DNA of 64,000 nucleotides from JBBQXK01 sp052387255 (GTDB taxonomy: Bacteria > Pseudomonadota > Alphaproteobacteria > Rhodobacterales > Rhodobacteraceae), in the NCBI GenBank assembly GCA_052387255.1, contig JBQTJI010000005.1, positions 110,978 to 174,977 on the forward strand, in the 5' to 3' direction. The position numbers were made by a program, and so were the translations under genes. Positions within the stretch are counted from its first letter, which is position 1. Each line of letters opens with the position of its first letter. The notes beneath the pieces were generated by a model that was given only the letters and a program-made list of their open reading frames with translations, did not search any database and was not told where the DNA came from. Below are positions 53,405-61,847 of the stretch, one piece after another.

Positions 53405-53926
53405 TCATTCGAAGAAGGGCAGGGCGGCGGGGTCGCGTTCGAAGGTGAGAAAGAAGTCGTCCAATTGCGGCGGCCTGACCGAGGTTGCGGACAGCATGGC
53501 ATGGGCCTGACCCCGGTGGTGGACCTGATGCTGGAAAAGGTGCAGGAGCAGGTGGTCGATGCGTTCGGCAGGTTGCCCCCGGTCGCCCCGGTCGGTGATG
53601 ACGCTGGCCGTTGCCCGGTCGGGGGCAAGGCCCTTGCAGAAGGCGATCAGGCGGTGGTCGAGGGTTTCCTGGGCTGCGGCAAGGGCCTGCACCGTGTCGA
53701 ACACCGGGGCCTCGCGGAAGGCGCGGGGGCCGAGGCCGCCTTCGGTCAGGGCGTCGAGGTAGTAGAGGTCGACGGCGTGGATGTGGTGCAGGGTCAGCGC
53801 CAGCGAGGGGAAGAAGCCCGCGCGCGGGGCCTGCCACTCGCCGGGTTGCAGGGCCATGCAGGCGGCGTGCAGGCGGGCGTTGGACCAGCGGTTGTTGCCG
53901 GCCATCAGGATCAGTTGGGCGGTCAT
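53405..53926 (-). CDS. DinB-fold protein, possible GSH/thiol-dependent isomerase
   Basis: A 173-residue four-helix-bundle DinB-like protein. The metal-site histidines are visible: LHHIH near 47-50 and FQHQVHHRGQAH with His133 and His137. DinB-fold enzymes include thiol-dependent maleylpyruvate isomerases. In this homogentisate operon, with no GST-zeta maleylacetoacetate isomerase, this gene is the best candidate to isomerise maleylacetoacetate, by inference only. It overlaps the preceding gene by 4 bp. Confidence 0.75.
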   Translation of the reverse strand: MTAQLILMAGNNRWSNARLHAACMALQPGEWQAPRAGFFPSLALTLHHIHAVDLYYLDALTEGGLGPRAFREAPVFDTVQALAAAQETLDHRLIAFCKGLAPDRATASVITDRGDRGQPAERIDHLLLHLFQHQVHHRGQAHAMLSATSVRPPQLDDFFLTFERDPAALPFFE

Positions 53927-54321
53927 GGTTTCAGTGCCGCACGGATGTCACGGCGGTTTTCGGGCGTGTCGGCGACCAGCCAGGCCTTTCCACAGGTCTC
54001 GACGACCAGATCGAATCCTTCTCCATCATGGGCGAGCGCAGCGATCACCCTGCGTGGCCGGTCATCCCAGGTTTCGGGTGCCGGTTCCGAAAGCCCAGGC
54101 GTCACCCATCGCGCGGTCAGATGGCCGGGGGCGGCACCTTTCCACACTTCGGTCACGTCCAGCGTCAGGCGGCCCCGCCATTTCTGCACACGGTAGTCGG
54201 TCACCTCTGCCGCCACGACGATCGGCCCGAAGGCGACATCGGTGACGAGGAATTCTTCCGCCACTGCGCAGGCCCCGGCAGGCGAGGCGAGCATGGCGAG
54301 CATCGGAAGCAGAAGGCGCAT
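53923..54321 (-). CDS. Exported protein of unknown function
   Basis: A 132-residue protein with a signal peptide (MRLLLPMLAMLASPAGACA). The mature part reads like a beta-rich domain (VTDVAFGPIVVAAEVTDYRVQKWRGRLTLDVTEVWKGAAPGHLTARW) with two Cys (in GACAVAE and in VETCGKAW) that could form a disulfide. No family recognised. It sits within the homogentisate operon, 3 bp after a membrane-protein gene, and overlaps the DinB gene by 4 bp. Confidence 0.65.
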   Translation of the reverse strand: MRLLLPMLAMLASPAGACAVAEEFLVTDVAFGPIVVAAEVTDYRVQKWRGRLTLDVTEVWKGAAPGHLTARWVTPGLSEPAPETWDDRPRRVIAALAHDGEGFDLVVETCGKAWLVADTPENRRDIRAALKP

Positions 54322-54324
54322 GGT

Positions 54325-54621
54325 CTATCCTTTCGGGCCGTTGACGAACAGGCTGATGACCGCCAGCAAACCGGACAAAAGCAGGCAGGTCACGCCAAGG
54401 GCAATGACGATCTTGGCGAGCAGGCCCCACGGACGGAACCCGGCCGCGCGGCGCAGGATGCGGAACATCGCGGTCCATTGGGCGCTGATGCTCCACCCGA
54501 ATAACTCGGAGCGGTTCGGGTCGCGGAACAGCGCGACGAAGAACAGGATGATCCACAGGTAGAACCCAGCAGACAGGATGTTCATCCCGAGGTCGAGCAA
54601 GAATTCCGAGGCTGCGATCAT
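54325..54621 (-). CDS. Two-helix membrane protein of unknown function
   Basis: A 98-residue protein with two transmembrane segments (NILSAGFYLWIILFFVALF and LLAKIVIALGVTCLLLSGLLAVISLFV), cytoplasmic loop with RDPNRSELFGWSISAQWTAMFRILRR. The start at 54621 makes an ATGA overlap with the MBL gene. An ATG at 54639 would add six residues. No family recognised. Confidence 0.65.
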   Translation of the reverse strand: MIAASEFLLDLGMNILSAGFYLWIILFFVALFRDPNRSELFGWSISAQWTAMFRILRRAAGFRPWGLLAKIVIALGVTCLLLSGLLAVISLFVNGPKG

Positions 54622-55568
54622 CCCTGCAAGGCCGCCCACATCGCGCGGTCACGCTCGGCGGTCCAGATGCGCGGGGTATCGATGCCCTGCGCCTCGTCGA
54701 AGGCGCGGGCGACGTTGAAGGGCAGGCAGTGTTCGTAGATCGCGAAGTCCTTGAATTTCGGGTCGCAGGCGGCGCGGACGGCCTCCCAGGCCTGCCGCAG
54801 GGTGCCGCCCTGATGCGCCACGCGGGCGGCGGGGGCATAGGTGGAGCGGACGAAATCGGCGGTGGCGTCGAGCGCCCGGTTCACCATGGCAGAGCCGATC
54901 AGCGCATCGCCACGCCCCGGCGCAATGGCGTCGAGGGCATGGGCACGGATGCGGTCCAGCGTCGCGGGCCAGTCGGCGAAATGGCCGTCGCCGCAGTAGC
55001 AGGCGGAATGCGCCTCGACGATGTCGCCGGTGAACATGACATTGGCATCGGGCACATGCACCACGGCGTCCCCTGCGGTATGGGCGCGGCCCAGCTGCAT
55101 CAGGTCGACGCGGCGGCGGCCCAGATAGACCGACATCCGGCCGTCAAAGGTGGTGGTGGGCCAGGTCAGGCCGGGGATGTCCTCATGCCCCTGGAACAGG
55201 CGGGGGAAGCGGGCGAATTCGCTGTCCCAATCCTCTTGCCCCCGCTCGGCCACCATGGCGCGCGCCTTGCCCGACATGATGACCTGGGGGGCGTTGAAGG
55301 CCGAGGCCCCCAGCACCCGGACGGCGTGGTAGTGGGTCAGCACGACATGGCTGACGGGCTTGTCGGTGACTTGCCTGAGGCAGTCGATGACCTTCTGCGC
55401 CAGGCGCGGGGTGGCCTGCGCCTCGATCACCATGACCGATGTGTCGCCGATGATGACGCCCGAATTGGGGTCGCCCTCGGCGGTGAAGGCGTAAAGGCCG
55501 GGGCCGATTTCGGTGAAGCTGGTCTTCTTTTCGGTCAGGTCGCCCTGACTGGCAAAGGCCTTGGTCAT
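54618..55568 (-). CDS. MBL-fold hydrolase with altered HYHAVR metal motif
   Basis: A 316-residue metallo-beta-lactamase-fold protein. The usual HxHxDH motif is replaced by THYHAVRVLGASAF: the two first histidines remain but the Asp-His pair is absent. Other site residues are GRAHTAGDAVVH and FTGDIVEAHS. The change is compatible with a single-metal site. In the operon it lies between fahA (2-bp gap) and the membrane gene. It may process an aromatic-degradation intermediate or ester; no substrate is known to me. Confidence 0.8.
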   Translation of the reverse strand: MTKAFASQGDLTEKKTSFTEIGPGLYAFTAEGDPNSGVIIGDTSVMVIEAQATPRLAQKVIDCLRQVTDKPVSHVVLTHYHAVRVLGASAFNAPQVIMSGKARAMVAERGQEDWDSEFARFPRLFQGHEDIPGLTWPTTTFDGRMSVYLGRRRVDLMQLGRAHTAGDAVVHVPDANVMFTGDIVEAHSACYCGDGHFADWPATLDRIRAHALDAIAPGRGDALIGSAMVNRALDATADFVRSTYAPAARVAHQGGTLRQAWEAVRAACDPKFKDFAIYEHCLPFNVARAFDEAQGIDTPRIWTAERDRAMWAALQG

Positions 55569-55570
55569 GG

Positions 55571-56833
55571 TCAGTCTCCTTTGGCCCAGGCGGGCAGGTC
55601 ATGGGCGGGCAGGATTGTGCCGGTGCAGTCGCCGAAACCGATGCGGTAACCCGCGCCTTGCCCATGGCCGCGCAGGGTAAGGGTATCGCCATCTTCGAGG
55701 AATGTCCGGGTCGTGCCGTCGGGCAGGGTCAGCGGCTCCTTGCCGGCCCAGGACAGTTCCAAGAGGCTGCCCCGGTTGTCGTTGGTCGGGCCGGATATGG
55801 TGCCCGACCCCAGAAGGTCGCCCACGGTCATCGGACAGCCACAGGACGCGTGGTGGGCGAGTTGCTGGGCCGCCGACCAGGTGAGTTCGCGGGCCGTGGT
55901 GCGGGAGATCAGCGATTCGCGGCCCCCGGCGGGGGTCAGCGCGACGTGAAGTGCGATGTCGTGGTGCATGGGCCCCGGTTCGCGCAGGTAGGGCAGGGCG
56001 GTCATCTCGTTCGGCTGGCCGGTGGTGCGGAAGGGGCGCAGGGCCTCGGCCATCACGATCCAGGGGCTGATGGTGGTGGCGGTGGCCTTGGCCTGGAACG
56101 GCCCGAGCGGCTGGTACTCCCAGGCCTGGATGTCGCGGGCGGACCAGTCGTTCAACAGGACATAGCCGAAGATCATCGCATCGGCCTCGGCCACCGACAC
56201 CATGCCCGTCGACGCCTGCCCGACGATGGCCCCAAGCTCCAGTTCCAGATCGAACCGGCGCGAGGGGGCAAAGACCGGCGCGCTGTCGGTGGGTTTCACC
56301 TGGCCCCAGGGGCGGCGCACGGGCGTGCCCGACACCACGACCGACGACGCCCGCCCGTTGTAGCCGATGGGGATGTGCAGCCAGTTCGGCGGCAGGGCAT
56401 TCTCGGCCCCCCGGAACATGGTGCCGACGTTGGTGGCGTGGTGGCGGCCCGCGTAGAAATCGGTGTATTCCGCGATCAGGAAGGGCATGTGCAGGGTGAC
56501 ATCGGCGCGGGGCACAAGGTGCGGCGTCACCTGCGCCCGTTCGGGTGCGCCTTCGCGCAGCAGGTCGGTCAGGCGGGCGCGGAAGGCGGCCCAGGCATCG
56601 GGCCCCAGTTCCATCAGTTCGTTCCAGAACGGGACATCGAAGAGGGGGTGCTCGGCAAGCGGCAGAAGCCCCGCCTCCTCCAGCCCCGCCATGTCCAGCA
56701 CCTGATCGCCGATGGCGACGCCGCAGCGGGGATCGGTGTCGCCGTCCGAGAACACGCCGAGGGCCAGGTTGTTCAGGGGGAAGTCGCCTGCCGGATCGTC
56801 GGCACCGGGCACCCAGGAGGGGATCAGGGTCAC
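55571..56833 (-). CDS. fahA: Fumarylacetoacetase
   Basis: A 420-residue FAH, hydrolysing fumarylacetoacetate to fumarate and acetoacetate, the last step of the homogentisate route. Family markers are TDFYAGRHHATNVGTMFRG with the calcium/catalytic region, GYNGRASSVVVSG, RRFDLELELGAIVG and LLNDWSARDIQAWEYQPLGPFQ. The GTG start at 56833 was preferred: it has GGGAG eight bases upstream and a GTGA overlap with the preceding gene; an ATG at 56848 would add five residues. Confidence 0.93.
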   Translation of the reverse strand: MTLIPSWVPGADDPAGDFPLNNLALGVFSDGDTDPRCGVAIGDQVLDMAGLEEAGLLPLAEHPLFDVPFWNELMELGPDAWAAFRARLTDLLREGAPERAQVTPHLVPRADVTLHMPFLIAEYTDFYAGRHHATNVGTMFRGAENALPPNWLHIPIGYNGRASSVVVSGTPVRRPWGQVKPTDSAPVFAPSRRFDLELELGAIVGQASTGMVSVAEADAMIFGYVLLNDWSARDIQAWEYQPLGPFQAKATATTISPWIVMAEALRPFRTTGQPNEMTALPYLREPGPMHHDIALHVALTPAGGRESLISRTTARELTWSAAQQLAHHASCGCPMTVGDLLGSGTISGPTNDNRGSLLELSWAGKEPLTLPDGTTRTFLEDGDTLTLRGHGQGAGYRIGFGDCTGTILPAHDLPAWAKGD

Positions 56834-57672
56834 AGGGGCAGCTCCCATCCATCACGGGCCACGTCGCAGGGGCCGTCGTAGGTCCTGGCCACCGCGCGTT
56901 GCCAGTCTGCGACGGCAAAGCGGTCGTCGTCCACCGGCACCAGATGGTGCAGCACCAGCCGCCCCGCCCCCGCCATCGCGGCAATGCGCCCGGCATCCGG
57001 CGCCTGGGTATGCGCGGCGTTGAGGTGGTGGCGCAACTTCTCGCCGCCGCCGGTTTTCTGCAGGATCGCGTCGATGCCCGCAGGCAGCATCGCCTCGTGG
57101 ACCAGCACGTCGGTGCCCCTGGCAAACTCGGCAAGTGGCGGGAAGAACGTGGTATCGCCCGAGAAGGTCACGCTTGTCGTGCCGTCGAAGCGGAACGCAA
57201 GGGCCACGTCCACGGGGGGATGGTTGACCCGCAGGGCGGTCACGCGCAGGCCGGGCAGGTTGATCGGCCCCTCGTCCGCCTCATGCACCCGCACCAGCGT
57301 GTCCAGCGGCACCCGTCCGTCATCGACCACGCGCAGGTGGTTGTCATAGGCCATCGAGGCCATGAAGCCCTGCCAGTACACGGCAATCCCCGACGGGCCG
57401 TAGACATCGACCGGGGCGGACAGCCCGCCGACCCAGGCGGTGTGGATCAGGGGCCCGAGTTCAAGGAGATGGTCGGAATGCAGGTGGGTGATGAACACGG
57501 TCGTCAGGTCGCGCAGGGGCACCCCCGCCTGCACCAGCCCGCGCGCGACGCCCAGGCCGCAATCGACGACGATCCGGCAGCCGTCCAGTTCCAGCAGGCT
57601 GGAGGTCGGCATCGCCCCCTGCGCCCGGATCGACGGCCCGCCCTTGACGCCAAGTGTCACCAGCCGGTTCAT
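56830..57672 (-). CDS. MBL-fold hydrolase (RNase Z/arylsulfatase-like)
   Basis: A 280-residue metallo-beta-lactamase-fold enzyme with a complete site: FITHLHSDHLLE near residue 60 (HxHxDH), further ligands in FSGDTTFF and VLHHLVPV near the end. It is similar to the AtsA-like branch; a role inside the homogentisate operon is unknown, perhaps thioester or lactone hydrolysis. It follows hmgA by 40 bp and overlaps fahA by 4 bp. Confidence 0.82.
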   Translation of the reverse strand: MNRLVTLGVKGGPSIRAQGAMPTSSLLELDGCRIVVDCGLGVARGLVQAGVPLRDLTTVFITHLHSDHLLELGPLIHTAWVGGLSAPVDVYGPSGIAVYWQGFMASMAYDNHLRVVDDGRVPLDTLVRVHEADEGPINLPGLRVTALRVNHPPVDVALAFRFDGTTSVTFSGDTTFFPPLAEFARGTDVLVHEAMLPAGIDAILQKTGGGEKLRHHLNAAHTQAPDAGRIAAMAGAGRLVLHHLVPVDDDRFAVADWQRAVARTYDGPCDVARDGWELPL

Positions 57673-57712
57673 GTGCGGCGCCCAGGTGCGGTGCGGTTTT
57701 CGCTGCCCGCCA

Positions 57713-59068
57713 TCACTTCACCCCCGGCGTGCCGTCGAACTTCTTGTCCAGTGACCCCCAGCAGTCGATGTAGTCGTCCTGCAAGGGGGCTTCGGTCGCG
57801 GCAAAGGGGGTCAGGTGCTGCGGGAACCGCGTCTCGAACATGAAACTCATGGTATCGTTCAGCTTTTCCGCCTTGAGGGTCGCGTTCGATGCGCCTTCGA
57901 AGGCGTTGCGGTCCGGCCCGTGCGGCAGCATGCAGTTGTGCAGCGACATGCCGCCGGGGACGAAACCCTTGGGCTTGGCATCGTAGACGCCATAGATGTT
58001 GCCCATCAGTTCGGACATGACGTTCTTGTGGTACCACGGCGGGCGGAAGGTGTTCTCGGCCACCATCCAGCGTTCGCGGAACAGCACGAAATCGATGTTG
58101 GCGGTGCCCTCGACGCCTGAGGGCGCGGTCAAGACGGTGAAGATGCTGGGGTCGGGGTGGTCGAACAGCACCGCGCCGACCGGGCAGTAGGTGCGCAGGT
58201 CGTATTTGCAGGGGTGATAGTTGCCGTGCCAGGCGACGACGTCCAGCGGGGAGTGGCCGATCTGCGTCTCGTGGAACTGGCCGCACCATTTCACGGTGAC
58301 GGTCGAGGGGGTCTCGCGATCCTCGAAGGCGGCCACGGGGGTCTTGAAGTCGCGCCGGTTCGCCATGCAGTTGGCCCCGATGGGGCCGCGTCCGGGCAGG
58401 TCGAACTTCTGGCCGTAATTCTCGCAGACAAAGCCCCGCGCCGGCCCTTCCAGCACCTCGACCCGGTAGACCAGACCGCGCGGGATCAGGGCGATTTCCT
58501 GAGGTTCCAGGTCGATCACCCCCAGTTCGGTGCAGAACCGCAGTCGGCCCTCTTGCGGGACCACCAGCAACTCGCTGTCGGCACTGAAGAAATAGGCGTC
58601 CTCCATGGACCTTGTGACAAGGTAGATGTGGCTGGCCATCCCTGTCTGTATGTTCACGTCGCCCGCCGTGGTCATCGTGCGCATGCCGGTGATCCAGGTC
58701 AGGGGTTCGTCGGGCACGGCCATCGGATCCCAGCGGTACTGGCCCAGGCTGACGATGTCGGGGTCGATGCAGGGCGCGGATTTCCAGTGCGGCACGTCGA
58801 CCTTGCGGAAGCGCCCGGTGTGTTTCACCGACGGCCGGATGCGGTAGCACCAGGTGCGCTCGTTCTGGTGCGAGGGCGCGGTAAAGGCGGTGCCCGACAA
58901 CTGCTCGCCATAGAGGCCGTAGTTGCATTTCTGCGGGCTGTTCATGCCCTGCGGCAGGGCACCGGGCAGCGCCTCGGTCTCGAAATCGTTGCCGAAGCCG
59001 GGCATGTAGCCGTCGGTCAGGCCGCCCGCAGCCCTGATCATGCCCTGCGGCAATCCCTGTTCGGTCAT
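57713..59068 (-). CDS. hmgA: Homogentisate 1,2-dioxygenase
   Basis: A 451-residue non-heme iron dioxygenase that opens homogentisate to maleylacetoacetate, the core of tyrosine/phenylalanine catabolism. The iron ligands are visible in WYHKNVMSELMGNIYG (His and Glu) and SLHNCMLPHGPDRNAFEG (His). YMPGFGNDFETEALPGALP is the family N-terminus. First gene of the operon that continues through fahA to the DUF2783 gene. A perfect 20-bp dyad lies 33 bp upstream of its start, the probable operator. Confidence 0.96.
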   Translation of the reverse strand: MTEQGLPQGMIRAAGGLTDGYMPGFGNDFETEALPGALPQGMNSPQKCNYGLYGEQLSGTAFTAPSHQNERTWCYRIRPSVKHTGRFRKVDVPHWKSAPCIDPDIVSLGQYRWDPMAVPDEPLTWITGMRTMTTAGDVNIQTGMASHIYLVTRSMEDAYFFSADSELLVVPQEGRLRFCTELGVIDLEPQEIALIPRGLVYRVEVLEGPARGFVCENYGQKFDLPGRGPIGANCMANRRDFKTPVAAFEDRETPSTVTVKWCGQFHETQIGHSPLDVVAWHGNYHPCKYDLRTYCPVGAVLFDHPDPSIFTVLTAPSGVEGTANIDFVLFRERWMVAENTFRPPWYHKNVMSELMGNIYGVYDAKPKGFVPGGMSLHNCMLPHGPDRNAFEGASNATLKAEKLNDTMSFMFETRFPQHLTPFAATEAPLQDDYIDCWGSLDKKFDGTPGVK

Positions 59069-59101
59069 CGGCGATTCCCTCCCTTGGTGCGTGGCGTCAA
59101 T

Positions 59102-59121
59102 ATCGTTGCAAGTGCAACGAT
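59102..59121. promoter_or_regulatory. Perfect 20-bp dyad operator upstream of hmgA
   Basis: ATCGTTGCAAGTGCAACGAT is a perfect palindrome with 9-bp arms and a 2-bp centre. It lies 33 bp before the hmgA start and 1 bp past the end of the Tm-1-like gene. The core TTGCA-n-TGCAA is of the type recognised by MarR- or IclR-like repressors of aromatic catabolism. No such repressor gene is in the window. Confidence 0.7.
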
Positions 59122-59122
59122 G

Positions 59123-60349
59123 TCAAGTCACGATGCCCCGCGCCAGCCAGTCGTCGAAGATGCCCAGCACCGTGGCGGCAAAGGCCGGGTCGTTGATGTG
59201 GGCGTCGAGTTCCACCAGCGTCGCGGTGGCCGGGCAATGGCTGCGCATCTCGTCGCAGAAGGCGGCCAGGCCTTCGGGGTCGCACAGCGGGCCGCCGGGC
59301 AGGTCCCAGCAGTGCCCCCCGCGTGACGGCAGCACAACAACCACGGGGCCGGTGGCGGTTGCCAGTTTCCGGCAGACCTCGCGTGCCACCGCGCGCCTTT
59401 GGGCGGGGGTCTGCAGCACGGTCGTCAGCAGGCGGTTGTGGGCATGGGCCGGGGTATCCGCGAACAGGGCGGGCAAGGGCTGCCATCCGATCAGGTCCAC
59501 CAGATCGAGACAGCCGACCGAGACGATCTGCGGGATGCCGCGCAGCCCTGCATTGGTCATCCGGTCCGCGCCCGCACTGATGGGCGAGCCGAACAGGTGG
59601 TTGGCCACCTCTTGGGGGGCCAGGTCCATCACGGCGGCAAAGGCCCCCTGCGCGGCCAGGCTTTCCAGCGCCCGCCCGCCCATGCCGGTGCCGTGAAACA
59701 CCGCGACCTCGAAGCCGCGCGCCTCGAGCGCGGGTTTCAGGGTGACCATGTAGGTCACGACCTTGGAGTTGAAGCCCGACATGGCGATGATCGGCCGTTT
59801 GCCATCCGGCATGGCAACGGCCCGCGCGGCCCCCAGAACCGCCCCTGCTGCCTGCGACAGCGTCGCCTTGCAGACCGAATTCAGCCCGTAGAGGCCGCCC
59901 GCCCACAGGATCATCTGGATGTCGGCGGCCACCCGGCCCGGCGGGATCAGGGGCGAGAAACTGATCGTGGACACCACATATTTCGGCACCCCCAGGGGCA
60001 GGGCAGCGCAGAGGTCAAGCGCCAGGTCGGTGCCCATCGACCCGCCCAGCACGATGACGCCGTCGAACCGGCCCTCGCGGTGCAGACGCGCGCACAGGGT
60101 GGCCGCCCCGCGCGCCATGGCCTGCATCGCGGTGTTCTCGTCCTCGGCCGCGATGGCCTCGGCGATGGTGCTGCCGCCCGCCTCGATCACCTGATGCTTG
60201 GTCCAGTCGGTCGGGGCCTTGGGTTCGCCCAGGATGCTGACGTCCATCGCCAGCGCCTGCCCCCCTTGCGCGCGGATGACCTGCCCCAGATAGGTCAGTT
60301 CGTCGTCCTTGGTGTCGAAGGTGCCCACGACAAGGATGCGGTCGCCCAT
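59123..60349 (-). CDS. Tm-1-like ATP-binding protein (UPF0261)
   Basis: A 408-residue protein of the UPF0261/Tm-1 family. N-terminal RILVVGTFDTKDDELTYLGQVIRAQGG is the Rossmann-like ATP-binding entry, GVIVLGGSMGTDLALDLC is a second nucleotide loop, and FHGTGMGGRALESLAAQG is a conserved middle motif. In plants Tm-1 inhibits a viral replicase; in bacteria the family is linked to small-molecule catabolism. Here it follows the aldehyde dehydrogenase by 10 bp and probably belongs to the TctCBA-linked catabolic unit. Confidence 0.88.
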   Translation of the reverse strand: MGDRILVVGTFDTKDDELTYLGQVIRAQGGQALAMDVSILGEPKAPTDWTKHQVIEAGGSTIAEAIAAEDENTAMQAMARGAATLCARLHREGRFDGVIVLGGSMGTDLALDLCAALPLGVPKYVVSTISFSPLIPPGRVAADIQMILWAGGLYGLNSVCKATLSQAAGAVLGAARAVAMPDGKRPIIAMSGFNSKVVTYMVTLKPALEARGFEVAVFHGTGMGGRALESLAAQGAFAAVMDLAPQEVANHLFGSPISAGADRMTNAGLRGIPQIVSVGCLDLVDLIGWQPLPALFADTPAHAHNRLLTTVLQTPAQRRAVAREVCRKLATATGPVVVVLPSRGGHCWDLPGGPLCDPEGLAAFCDEMRSHCPATATLVELDAHINDPAFAATVLGIFDDWLARGIVT

Positions 60350-60359
60350 GCTGCGGCCC

Positions 60360-61847
60360 CTACAATTGGATCCAGGCGGTCTTGAGGTCGCTGTACTTGT
60401 CCAGCGCGTGCAGCGACTTGTCGGTGCCGTTGCCGGACTGGCGATGCCCCGGCAAGGGGACTGTCACGTCCGCGCCGCCATAGGTGTTCACATGCACGAC
60501 GCCCGCGCGGATGCCCCGCACCATGCGGTGCGCGCGCGACAGGTTCGACGTCCAGACCCCTGCGGCCAGGCCATAGTCGGTGGCATTGGCCTGGCGCAGA
60601 GCCTGTGCCTCGTCGGCAAAGGGGGTGACGGCCAGGACCGGGCCGAACACCTCGGACCGGAACAGGCGGTGGTCGGGCGCGACGCGCGCGACGACCGTGG
60701 GGGCCATGTAGTAGCCGCCGGTTCCGGCGTGGATGCGGGTGCCGCCGGTCAGCACGTCGCCGCCCTCGGCCCGCGCGTCGGTGACGAAGTTCAGGTTCTG
60801 CTCCAACTGGCGCAGGCTGTTGACGGCACCGACCTGCGTGGTCAGGTGCAAGGGATTGCCGACCGCCATCGCCTCGGTCGCCTGCACCAGTGCCTCGACA
60901 AAGGCGTCGTGCACCGAAGCCTCGACCAGCAGGCGCGATCCGGCGACGCAGACCTGCCCCGCGTTGCGGAAGATCGCCCCCGCCGCCGCCCTGGCCGCTG
61001 CCCCGAGATCGGGGGCATCGGCGAAGACGATGTTGGGGGACTTGCCACCCAGTTCCAGCCAGACCCGCTTGAGGTTCGACCGCGCGGCATATTCCAGCAG
61101 CCTGCGGCCTGTCGCCCCCGACCCGGTGAAGGCCAGCACATCGACATCCATGTTCAGCGCCAGTGCCTGCCCCGTCACCGCCCCCGGCCCCGTGACCACG
61201 TTCAGCACACCGGGCGGCAGGCCCGCCTCCTGTGCCAGTTCGGCCAGCCGCAAGAGCGACAGGGACGCCGTCTCGGCTGGCTTCAGCACCACCGAATTGC
61301 CGGCGGCCAGGGCGGGCGCGATCTTCCATGCCCCAATCATGAGAGGAAAATTCCACGGCACGATGGCCCCCACCACGCCCACGGGTTCGCGGTGGATCAG
61401 GGCCAGCACGTTGTCGGCGGTGGGGGCGATCTGACCATAAACCTTGTCGATGGCCTCGGCGTACCAGCGGAAGGTGGCGGCGGCGCTGCCGGGTTCGGCC
61501 TTCAGCGCCATCGCGATCTCGGTGCCGTTGTCGCGTACGCCAAGGACCGCCAGTGACAGCGCCTCACGTTCGATCAGACCGGCCAGCCGCAGAAGGACCG
61601 CCTTGCGCGCGGCGGGGGGCTGGCGCGACCAGACGCCCGATTCAAACGCCGCGCGTGCGGCGGCACACGCGCGCGCCACGTCGGCGGCGGAGGCTGACGC
61701 AATGGTCGTCAGGGGTTGCCCGTCGATCGGCGACAGCACGGGCATCGGTGCGTCCTGCCCCTCGACCCAGTCGCCCCCGATCAGCAGGCGGCCGGGAGCC
61801 ACCGGGTCGGCGGCGAAACGGTCGATGGTGGCCTGGTCAACCGGCAT
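60360..61847 (-). CDS. NAD(P)-dependent aldehyde dehydrogenase
   Basis: A 495-residue ALDH. All cofactor residues are standard here: IVPWNFPLMIG (near 163), VVLKPAETA with the Lys, FTGSGATGR, the base in LELGGKSPN (Glu near 267) and the nucleophile in NAGQVCVAGSR (Cys near 301). It overlaps the tctA stop by 11 bp, and Tm-1-like protein follows. Together with TctCBA it would oxidise an aldehyde made from an imported carboxylate; the identity is unknown. Confidence 0.9.
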   Translation of the reverse strand: MPVDQATIDRFAADPVAPGRLLIGGDWVEGQDAPMPVLSPIDGQPLTTIASASAADVARACAAARAAFESGVWSRQPPAARKAVLLRLAGLIEREALSLAVLGVRDNGTEIAMALKAEPGSAAATFRWYAEAIDKVYGQIAPTADNVLALIHREPVGVVGAIVPWNFPLMIGAWKIAPALAAGNSVVLKPAETASLSLLRLAELAQEAGLPPGVLNVVTGPGAVTGQALALNMDVDVLAFTGSGATGRRLLEYAARSNLKRVWLELGGKSPNIVFADAPDLGAAARAAAGAIFRNAGQVCVAGSRLLVEASVHDAFVEALVQATEAMAVGNPLHLTTQVGAVNSLRQLEQNLNFVTDARAEGGDVLTGGTRIHAGTGGYYMAPTVVARVAPDHRLFRSEVFGPVLAVTPFADEAQALRQANATDYGLAAGVWTSNLSRAHRMVRGIRAGVVHVNTYGGADVTVPLPGHRQSGNGTDKSLHALDKYSDLKTAWIQL

